Source: an uncultured Cellvibrio sp. (GTDB taxonomy: Bacteria > Pseudomonadota > Gammaproteobacteria > Pseudomonadales > Cellvibrionaceae). From it: 13,808 nt of DNA. The stretch lies in assembly GCA_946886255.1 (NCBI GenBank), contig CAMPIG010000078.1, positions 1 to 13,808 on the forward strand, written 5' to 3'. Positions 10,201 to 13,808 of the stretch are shown here, one piece after another (within the stretch, counting starts at the first letter, position 1; the number at the start of each line of letters is the position of its first letter). The position numbers and the translations under genes were made by a program. Below the pieces are notes generated by a model that saw only the letters and a list, made by a program, of their open reading frames with translations, did not search any database and had not been told where the DNA came from.

Positions 10201-13200
10201 CCGGAAGATAGATCCGATATTGTTCCAGCATTGGTGCTTACAATATTCCACTGATTCTCAGTGTCACGCCCCGTAATAGTATTTTCTGTACCCGCACCGC
10301 CGGTGAGCAAACCAGAGATAACACCTGATGTATCAAAGATGAAATAATCATTTAGATTGCCACCGGTGAGGTTTTCTATAGCAAAAAAGTTGATGGTATC
10401 GGGCGGTGTTTCAATTTGTTGAGCAAGTATGCCTTCGTTATTACCTGTAATTTGCCAATCATTAAGCTGGTTTCGTCCCTGTAAGGTGTCATTTCCTGTT
10501 CCGCCCTCAAGAGTCTCTATGCCTGAAAAATTGATAGAGGCTGCATCATTCACCAAGGTGCCAGCATTTGCGTTAGTGAGCGTCCAGAAATTCGTGTTTA
10601 TTGCATCATTAAAACCTTTGACGGTGTCATTGCCGTTACTTCCACCATCAATGTCAGCGGTAATGCCGCCTGCAAGTATATTGTATGCATCATCACCGTC
10701 GCCGCCCATTAATGCCGATGTCACATTACTTGCGATATTAAAAATATCATTACCGTCATCACCATCAATGGACCCCGTAATATCAGCGTTTAACGAAAAA
10801 GTATCAATACCACTACCACCGATAAGATGTTCGATGCCACTAAAAGAAACCGAGTCTATATTGCCATCACCTATGTTTCCTTGGTTATCGCTAACGATCG
10901 TCCACGTACTATCAATATCAAATCCGTGCAGCGTGTCATCACCGCCACTGCCAGTGATGTTAATCGTTGATGTGAAAAAATCCGTATGATCAAGAAAAAT
11001 AGAACCCGCTGATGTCAGTGTTATATCAACATTACCTTGAGTGCTGTTATCACCAGCTTGTGCGTTTATATCACCATTCAAGGCAATGGACGCATTATCG
11101 CCTGATGCTGTAACCGAAATAGAACCACCGTCAGCAACTCCATTACCCGATGAATTCATGGCACCGATACCGATATCCTCTGCTGCGATGGTAATGGTCC
11201 CACCTGCCGTATCGGCAAGCTCTGCGGAGGTGTTAATATCACCGGTATAAAAACCCGTTGCTAATGCAATCAGGGTATTCGCGTTTAGGCGGCGTAGCTG
11301 TGCGTCCACCGACCGCGCGTTAGCATCGCTAACGGCATTGATATCCAGGATACCTAATCGATTAACCTCCCCAACGTTTTGTCTAAAAGTAATATCGTTT
11401 GCGACAAGGTTAAGATTACGAGCAGCATTGCTATCAGAATTAAGTGTGCCCTCAAAAACAATATTGCCCCGCATAAGATCACCGGAAGCACCGTCTTTAA
11501 CACTTGCGTTTATGGTGATGTTATTAGCTAATTGTACAGAGCCAGTGATGTTTACATTGCCGCCTGTGCCATTTTGATGATTCGTATTACCTTTTAGTCC
11601 ACCTTGAGCGGTCAGGTTTCCGTTTAGCGTTATATTTTGTCCGGGGGCTTGCGTTGTTATTACGATACTTCCTGCTTGGCCACCATCTCTGTTATTGGAG
11701 CCGGTAGATTGATGTCCATTTCCGCCGCTCGTATTGATAGTCCCAATCTCAACCAAACCGTTATCTGAGAAAAATGATACGGCACCACCACTCCCACCCG
11801 TTCGAGCCCCATTGCTGCTCATACCTTCGGCACCAATAGCAGAGATACTGGCAACTTCAATATTATTATCTGCAGATAGTGTGATTTCCCCTCCATCGCG
11901 ATTTGAAGTATTGCCTGCTGCACCATTTGCTGTAATAGCTCCGGTTAAAAGGTTGCCACCTGCCGAGAGGGTAATGTCTCCCGTTACCCGCGTTGAATCA
12001 CCACCTGTATTGATATCTCCGATGTTCAAATCATTGCTGTCAAAGAGCGCCAGCGAGCCCACTGAAAAAACATTAACCACACCAAGGAAATCATTAGTCT
12101 GGTTGGATAGATTAATACCATTATTGGTTGCGTTGAGTGAGGTTTGACCACCTACTAATAATGAAACTGTTTCATTAAATTGCGTAATTTCACCGCCACT
12201 GGTCAAAGTAAAATCATCGCCAATAGTCGATTGGCCAATAACTGTGCCAGCAGCGTTTATGTTAACCAGATCAACGGTTCCTGCATTATTAAAAATAAGC
12301 GGCCCTGTGAAGCTGTTTGATGTGTTTGTTAGCGTTACATCAGCGGTTCCAACATTAACCGTTAATGATCCAGCAACCGATAAGCTTTCAGTTTGGCTAA
12401 CGCCTGGAGAATCTGTACCTACTACGCGACCTTGAAGAGTGAGTTTTCCTATACAGGTGACAGCCTCAAGGCAAGCTGAATCCGTGACCAGTTCTCCTAA
12501 CGTAATTAAGGATGTGGCTGATATGGTGATATTACCGCCATCCGACCATGTCGCTTCTTCTTGAAGCCCCTCGCCATCATTAGCATGGTTCGTATTAATA
12601 ACGGCGCCGGATGAGCCAAAGATATAACCAGAACCAGAAAAACTTCCGCCAGATGTATATATATCTGAATTAATGTTCAATGTACCTGTGTTGTTATTAT
12701 CCGCATCGGCAGCCAACCTAACTTCAATTAAATCCCGAGCATCACCAATACGATCATAAACCAAGGCATTGATATTGATATCGCCATCCGCAGTAAAATC
12801 AATAAAGGTTTCTTCGCCATGATCAGGAAGAACCCCGCCCGCATTGATGTCTCTCGGGCCCGTGTCATTATAGTCAAGTGTCCTTGCGAGGGTTATATTT
12901 CCACCCGCTGTTGCCGTTACTGAACCTACACGTACTGTATTGTTATTGTTTGTTGTAGCAGCATAAGTAAAGTCCATCAGACCAATAGTAATATCGCCAT
13001 CGGAATTGATTTGGATATCTCCACCTCCGGCGCCAATAGGCGCAGATAACGAAGTGGATGTATTTATAAGGGCGTCATTAAAATCACTGTTAAAGGAGCC
13101 GGATTCGACCACAATAAAGTCGCCACCGCTGGTCGTGACAGTCGAGCCAATGGAAACAGCACCAGAGGACGTAACTGAAAATATGCCACCAACAGTACCG

Positions 13201-13808
13201 ATTAGTGCATTTCCATTATTAAAGTTATTTGAAAACCCGGAAGATGATTCGACGGAAAAATTACCACCTGCCGTGTCAATACTAGAACCGATAGAAACCG
13301 CACCGGTAGAGTTAATCGTCACATTACCAAAGAAAGTGTTTTCACTATCATTATCATAGATTCCTAACGTACTAATGTCGGCTGAGCCATCAGCAGCAGT
13401 TGTTACTGACGCAGAATTTAAAATGGTGAAATTTCCACCCGATGTTTTAACGGAATTTTGTATATCAACAACCCCTCCCGCATCAAACGTTATATCAAAA
13501 ATATCTCTCTCATCTGTGCTCCAGGAATCGGTAATTGAACCGAGAATATTGACATTCTCGTCTGAAATGATAGTTAAAAAAGAATCTTGGCCATTATCGG
13601 GGTCAATATCACCGAAAATTTCAGTGTTATTAAAATCAATATCTGCGTGTAAATATGCGTTACCACCAGCATCAATAGTTATTGAACCTGAGCGCACCGC
13701 ATTATTTCCAGGTGCATAACTGAAATCAACTGCACCAAGATTTACATCACCAGTGGAGCTAATGGTGATATCACCACCACCAAAATTGTGAGAGGTGTTA
13801 ATGGTCAC
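966..13808 (-). CDS. Giant TpsA exoprotein / filamentous-haemagglutinin-like adhesin with central RTX-like Trp modules (C-terminal 4280 residues, start beyond 13808)
   Basis: The minus strand is open from the window edge to a TAA at 966-968, giving 4280 residues. The GTG at the very edge is simply the first complete codon and not a start, since no signal peptide or TPS domain follows it. In order, the protein shows FHA-type beta-helix (1-962), 26 Trp-anchored RTX-like modules (963-3405), a second beta-helix zone (3406-4182), and a C-terminal tail (4183-4280) ending LPRDQLYYDDE. It is rich in Gly, Asn, Asp, Ser and Thr, and has only two cysteines and about 16 lysines by hand count, fitting a secreted acidic beta-solenoid. 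The adjacent TpsB gene supports two-partner secretion. More than twenty GGxGxD turns suggest calcium binding. There is no CdiA-type VENN motif, toxin domain or immunity gene. Role as surface or biofilm adhesin is inferred from the family; the ligand is unknown. No frameshift or in-frame stop interrupts the fragment. Confidence 0.92.
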   Translation of the reverse strand: MTINTSHNFGGGDITISSTGDVNLGAVDFSYAPGNNAVRSGSITIDAGGNAYLHADIDFNNTEIFGDIDPDNGQDSFLTIISDENVNILGSITDSWSTDERDIFDITFDAGGVVDIQNSVKTSGGNFTILNSASVTTAADGSADISTLGIYDNDSENTFFGNVTINSTGAVSIGSSIDTAGGNFSVESSSGFSNNFNNGNALIGTVGGIFSVTSSGAVSIGSTVTTSGGDFIVVESGSFNSDFNDALINTSTSLSAPIGAGGGDIQINSDGDITIGLMDFTYAATTNNNNTVRVGSVTATAGGNITLARTLDYNDTGPRDINAGGVLPDHGEETFIDFTADGDININALVYDRIGDARDLIEVRLAADADNNNTGTLNINSDIYTSGGSFSGSGYIFGSSGAVINTNHANDGEGLQEEATWSDGGNITISATSLITLGELVTDSACLEAVTCIGKLTLQGRVVGTDSPGVSQTESLSVAGSLTVNVGTADVTLTNTSNSFTGPLIFNNAGTVDLVNINAAGTVIGQSTIGDDFTLTSGGEITQFNETVSLLVGGQTSLNATNNGINLSNQTNDFLGVVNVFSVGSLALFDSNDLNIGDINTGGDSTRVTGDITLSAGGNLLTGAITANGAAGNTSNRDGGEITLSADNNIEVASISAIGAEGMSSNGARTGGSGGAVSFFSDNGLVEIGTINTSGGNGHQSTGSNNRDGGQAGSIVITTQAPGQNITLNGNLTAQGGLKGNTNHQNGTGGNVNITGSVQLANNITINASVKDGASGDLMRGNIVFEGTLNSDSNAARNLNLVANDITFRQNVGEVNRLGILDINAVSDANARSVDAQLRRLNANTLIALATGFYTGDINTSAELADTAGGTITIAAEDIGIGAMNSSGNGVADGGSISVTASGDNASIALNGDINAQAGDNSTQGNVDITLTSAGSIFLDHTDFFTSTINITGSGGDDTLHGFDIDSTWTIVSDNQGNIGDGNIDSVSFSGIEHLIGGSGIDTFSLNADITGSIDGDDGNDIFNIASNVTSALMGGDGDDAYNILAGGITADIDGGSNGNDTVKGFNDAINTNFWTLTNANAGTLVNDAASINFSGIETLEGGTGNDTLQGRNQLNDWQITGNNEGILAQQIETPPDTINFFAIENLTGGNLNDYFIFDTSGVISGLLTGGAGTENTITGRDTENQWNIVSTNAGTISDLSSGSEEIYLTNFQNIQILNGGADVDTFALNGGSVTRINGGASDDSLQADNLLNTWTLSSPTSGTLETAAPDSYLLTFSDVENLNGNSQIDTFIFAMEEEYSGIVDAVGDDNIVSIAEDINANIAIVLGESINGVLNADIVMGNGLGSITVQGDAADVHTWEVNDVGQIVAEADGENDGLVSNSNGDSIRFIDFANLIGSEAADNFSIVGGASITGTINGGSGSSVNTLSNNTSNSTWTLVGSRQGGLIDDSDSAIAEFTNIHTLIGSGSDSLVGRNQTNDWQINASNGGYVQINGSSADRVEFSGMQNITGGAGSDYFTFLNAGIIEGTVTGGNGTDILISRNTTNTWLIDGVNQGQVTDEIANPLEPYAKFQGMENLVGGSDSDKFSFSNNGSIVDADGGDGIDSISFAGIENVVVTLGTATLNGVRGIEQFIGNGATSTLKTANATGANTWTIFDFDTSDASDPKIDGLDDGEVNLADGSSITFIDFSNLEGGSGTDIFTFDHENSGSITGSVSGGADGDSTIIARNTTNTWQFSGAGNSLGVTNGATYVASFSGIQIIQGGNDVDNFTINNAFTGNILGGAGDDVFNINASVDELFGQDGDDQFNFTSANNGGHTTYIDGGIGQNILRGRNAPTTWQLTASANYLVTNDDFIYVENFSNIQTLQGGSAIDTFVIDNDVGGNIYAGAGADVFTINASSASLFGEDGDDDFDFTSTNNAGSASSIDGGGGENTLRGRHTATIWNLESGANSLNISGSGTPYVTNFSSIQLAQGGNAIDTFNINSNYMETIAGGGNADIFYINAEVNNLYGESGDDQFTFSGINNVGVANVLDGGTGNDTLAGRNTATVWGLNTSNTLAAGNDIYVSGIVAIETLQGGEGVDTFNIENSLFNTILGGTNNDIFNINAAVNSLSGEAGDDQFIFSSANNAGSANTLNGGNGNDFLVGRNTANTWLIDDTGSSLRVTGSGSNYVQSFTDIQTLQGGDNTDTFDLNTDFGGNIFAGAGDDAFNINATVNLLAGEADNDQFLFNSSNNAGNATIIQGGDGENTLVGRNLTNTWNIAASGNLLGITDGTTYVASFEDIQLLQGGSVVDEFNINSAFNGIILGGDGNDQFVVNAATETLRGEGGNDQFIFSSIDNAGSAELIDGGDGNDTLVGRDATNNWNITNVGNSLADSANAEYVVVFESLDVLQGGSAVDNYLINTAFDGEIRGGAGDDLFGINAYANALFGEQGNDQFIFSSLNNNGITNSLDGGEGDNRLIARNTNNTWNVATSGNNLGVTSGETYVGNFTDIQILQGGDVVDRFIINVAFDGSLQGGDGNDIFTINADVNSLVGEGGDDEFIFVSIDNAGTVDGIDGGAGTNTIKGRNVDNTWVLTGSYSGSLTENQGAINYVSLFNNIHILEGGTAEDTLIGQNQTNQWSIDGVDGGRVGLSAADVTLHLAFTDMENIVGGSGQDNFVFTTTNSDVTGLIDGGTNGNNLVQDTFDISVLDQAITVELFDSNTDNLHVINMEQITASDIDAENNYLYGASDRAYIWTIDDINAGSVARADSPSYESTTRFVNFGQLRGGENNDRFEVITGGSIAGTIHGGDGEGIDFADYSNTNSQVTVALGGDGSLGVTGINGIEGVVGNNSGSVDAQFNSVIGITSGNNVWTIGSFDSVTDGINDGQIALTLGDGSTKIISFENFNILNGGSGNDEFNFSRVDSKNGLLLGYINSGAGTNTFNAAISSNNPSASIVDQIIHVKNAPVDLSNLDTVAPIQNITQVFGFTSITANANTNSTLVSAESPNTWNINANGTNSLATDSSAIAFTGFTNLVGGTALDTFNVHSLESPLRVINGGSDTSLDTVSFSQLNATTPVVVGVGETALADINILDIEMVTAHNHASNELVSDAAINAWRITDANAGSLNTDLMFSGFANLTGTTGDDSFIFANENASLSGVMDGGAGAGFDILDLTALNRDVSLQLTEDTTLDGELRIINVEHVEANYSFVNTLLASNANNIWSISGNNTGSLNNQNSEIDFIGFRNLVGGAGDDQFVFYELGSLDGFIDGSIQSEGGEDSLDMSRLGNVDIFLADSGLGYRGIERIIGNDQDSTIRSQGANIWNLMGQNSGNINGTVIFEGFSALVGGEGDDQFNLTQGSLAGSVSGGMGNDTFTLGDAVISGGIYGEGGDDLLETVVASATTGTLNFSGGTGNNSLTATGGGAGFTAQHAFTSARNGQLRYLDSTNNGYTISYSDVTGILDSTTATSLTINAAAGADNIVLRNRAYTFNETTSVIYNNKNNVLVAASSDDQVIVSGAVNVPQLLTIQDAQVSSTAGGSIVAAGLRLDGTAAVGSENNRININVNDLYIRSTSGAVYLNEQNTLNISEFSANGLIDLRLDGDLTSSIALSSAQGFNVISTNGNLILDKENALSGILNLSASDDINLRNLTATNIANISARQLNVNSNGVINGSGLIEVSGLSNFASGGNINLANREHNFNSVQIGSAAGVSLNNIDMLSLIGVDASGTVNINAQGINANGAISANNLIVNGGQGVVTLTSNIDVAGETTIAGQSLSVAGDILASGIQLNTQGEAVLNGELNTTNGQAVSVNANSIVQNGLIIAGTDVRLTAAENLVQNANITANNLITLDAGTDLLMNGSYAIQAGNIDVSAGGALNTNTLTAENGIRVEGGAVTQQGNLSTANGDINITGSSFAMNSGVSLTTATGSIQLNSATDVTARGINAANNISIGALGNIQFNEDVVASVGSIDIQGRNINLGGDLSGQAGINIVSATGALQQQGALQSQQGNIAVDVDGDLVMTGNSETRASGNITYRAANIAVTGMETEAGTVTLTAHRGAVTDSNGESINVTAQRVVIDAETGIGTSDVIETLVSELSVSNNQGDIRLQNSQEVTVDRLRSNGNIVFNNLSGSVTLDNTNGLLFHRDEPDARAAGGTMNANYDIGTLTINVAQGDLTAINSPNLDNPDLIARNAALIAPTGNIGSPGRPLVIYVKDSLFIGGLRSWSPLWGFDTAPQFVENTSTIQGNLSDLLASGNEQLVAVETLEEVNPAIFTSVRNYFYDDISILLPRDQLYYDDE
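1263..3593 (-). other. TpsA C-proximal beta-helix zone (residues 3406-4182)
   Basis: After the last module (GGTGNNSLTATGGG) the sequence returns to FHA-like rungs of roughly 20 residues, with NG, GN and GD turns and alternating hydrophobic strands, such as GDINITG, GNIQFNED, GSIDIQG and GDIRLQN. It contains no Trp, no Cys and no GGxGxD turns, and few charged residues. The first 150 residues or so (including ADNIVLRNRAYTFN) are less regular and may be a transition domain. By position next to the C-terminus this zone probably forms the last part exported. The ends are approximate. Confidence 0.75.
3594..10922 (-). repeat. Array of 26 Trp-anchored RTX-like modules (TpsA residues 963-3405)
   Basis: Each module begins with a motif close to R-N-x2-N-x-W-x-[ILVF] and contains exactly one Trp. 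Then come a Gly/Ser turn, an aromatic/hydrophobic stretch (F-x-x-IQ/IE-x-L), a GG-x3-DxF turn, and zero to several further GGxGxDxF rungs, usually closing with DTLxG before the next RN. Module starts (residue): 963, 1066, 1112, 1181, 1249, 1354, 1431, 1475, 1542, 1645, 1728, 1833, 1938, 2044, 2147, 2253, 2358, 2463, 2568, 2615, 2730, 2847, 2986, 3093, 3199, 3300. Lengths cluster at 44-47, 67-69, 77-83 and 101-107, with three long ones of 115-139. The GGxGxDxU turns match the RTX nonapeptide, which binds calcium in beta-rolls, but here they are usually separated by about 18-23 residues and not packed head to tail. Some modules (9, 20, 21, 23-25) contain an RTX-associated spacer of the form DxxDxS, VTVxL, IExxxG. 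Confidence 0.88.
6108..8627 (-). repeat. Eight near-uniform 103-106-residue modules (TpsA residues 1728-2567)
   Basis: These are modules 11-18 of the larger array, with lengths 105, 105, 106, 103, 106, 105, 105 and 105 residues (about 315 bp each). The module starts on DNA are at 8627, 8312, 7997, 7679, 7370, 7052, 6737 and 6422, running downward. All share RN-x2-x-x-W, a YV-x2-F segment, QGG-x3-D, an FxIN strand, a GGxGxDxFxINA rung, a GExGDDQFxFSS rung, a DNAG or NNAG loop, and a GGxGxNTLxG end. The DNA copies are clearly related, for example the repeated AAATTGATCAT encoding DDQF, but have diverged, so the amplification is not very recent. Confidence 0.9.
11544..11936 (-). repeat. Four Gly/Asn-loop units in the beta-helix (residues 625-755)
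   Basis: Four consecutive units (625-654, 655-690, 691-731, 732-755) begin with ITANGAAG, ISAIGAEG, INTSGGNG and LTAQGGLKG. Each then has an Asn/Ser/Arg-rich loop (NTSNRDGG, SSNGARTGGSGG, STGSNNRDGG, NTNHQNGTGG) and a beta strand such as EITLSADN, AVSFFSDN, SIVITT or NVNIT. They look like helix rungs from which glycine-rich loops protrude at the same place each turn. Unit lengths vary from 24 to 41 residues. Confidence 0.7.
12453..12473 (-). other. Sole cysteine pair of TpsA, C446-x5-C452
   Basis: The codons TGC (12471-12473) and TGT (12453-12455) encode the only cysteines I could find in the 4280 residues, in the context DSACLEAVTCIGK. They sit where the third copy of the duplicated unit departs from the pattern. 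In a periplasm-transiting exoprotein a close pair such as this could form a small disulphide loop. That is inference. Confidence 0.6.
12600..13802 (-). repeat. Long internal duplication in the N-proximal helix (residues 3-247 and 248-403, with a partial third copy after 404)
   Basis: Two copies can be aligned by eye. Each opens with INTS, then GGGDI, then a GDxxxG turn, then MDFTY or VDFSY, then a VRxGS strand, AGGN, a DYND or DFNN loop, an acidic DxGQ/ExxF stretch (DNGQDSFLTI against DHGEETFIDF), a D-rich loop with RDI or RDL, and finally TSGG. Copy one starts at I3, copy two at I248. A third INT start is at I404, followed by SDGGNITI. Copy one is longer because it holds an additional tandem pair of about 44 residues. 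Confidence 0.75.
13065..13328 (-). repeat. Tandem pair of about 44-residue units (residues 161-204 and 205-248)
   Basis: The units share the pattern STGAVSIGSSIDTAGGNFSV against SSGAVSIGSTVTTSGGDFIV, followed by a serine-rich SSGF or SGSF segment, an FN-rich loop (FNNGNALIG against FNDALIN), and the next strand. They account for the extra length of the first copy of the larger duplication. The identity is visible directly in the translation. Confidence 0.75.

Larger units (their letters stand above)
10923..13808 (-). other. TpsA N-proximal beta-helix zone (residues 1-962 of the fragment)
   Basis: This zone carries short alternating strand-turn repeats of the type GGDITISSTGDVNLG, GGNITL, SGGNFTI and GGTITI, the signature of the FHA/TPS right-handed beta-helix. 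It has two tryptophans (W96 and one near residue 419), the only two cysteines, and no RTX-type turns until GSGGDDTLHG (953-962). The character of the sequence does not change towards the edge, so more of the same, then a TPS haemagglutination-activity domain and signal peptide, are expected upstream of the window. The fold is inferred from sequence pattern only. Confidence 0.8.

Noticed and set aside
3594..10922. Type I secretion substrate instead of TPS
   Set aside because: RTX-like turns would fit, but the modules are internal, FHA-like helix lies on both sides, no RTX secretion signal is at the C-terminus, and the downstream neighbour is a TpsB and not an ABC transporter.
13806..13808. GTG at the window edge as the start of the exoprotein
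   Set aside because: The reading frame is open to the edge, and the sequence there is already mid-repeat beta-helix without signal peptide or TPS domain. The gene continues upstream.
966..13808. Phase-variable homopolymer tract in the adhesin gene
   Set aside because: The longest runs noticed are about six identical bases (for example A runs near 7375, 10976 and 13573), too short to argue for slipped-strand switching.

Overview
The window is filled almost entirely by one two-partner secretion (TPS, type Vb) locus on the minus strand. Reading in the direction of transcription, it holds the last 4280 codons of a giant TpsA exoprotein (13808 down to 966), an 83-bp gap without a visible terminator, and the first 294 codons of its TpsB outer-membrane transporter (882 down to 1). 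Both genes are cut by the window edges: the start, signal peptide and TPS domain of TpsA lie beyond 13808, and the TpsB barrel lies before position 1. No RNA gene, mobile element, CRISPR array or plus-strand gene is supported.

The TpsA fragment has four zones. Residues 1-962 (10923-13808) are filamentous-haemagglutinin-like beta-helix with internal duplications, a glycine/asparagine-rich set of loops and the only two cysteines. Residues 963-3405 (3594-10922) are 26 tandem modules, each opening with a single tryptophan (typically GRN-x2-N-x-W) and carrying RTX-like GGxGxDxF turns. Eight consecutive modules (6108-8627) are nearly uniform at 103-106 residues. Residues 3406-4182 return to beta-helix without Trp or RTX turns. 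Residues 4183-4280 form a distinct C-terminal tail ending in YYDDE.

The layout suggests that TpsB, with a signal peptide, an enlarged first POTRA domain and a second POTRA domain, exports TpsA across the outer membrane. TpsA would then fold outside the cell as a very long fibre whose middle probably needs calcium. The fragment has only about 16 lysines and is rich in Asp, Asn, Gly and Ser, as expected for an acidic, Ca-dependent surface or biofilm adhesin. The ligand cannot be read from the sequence.

The organism is probably a Gram-negative gammaproteobacterium of moderate GC content. The TpsB subfamily reminds me of marine or polysaccharide-degrading lineages such as Cellvibrionales or Alteromonadales, but this is an impression from recalled family resemblance, not a database result.

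The most unusual point is the architecture. RTX-type turns normally travel with type I secretion, yet here they are built as Trp-anchored modules into the middle of a TPS exoprotein, flanked on both sides by ordinary TPS-type beta-helix. Module lengths look quantised, as a core of about 45 residues plus zero to three extra rungs.
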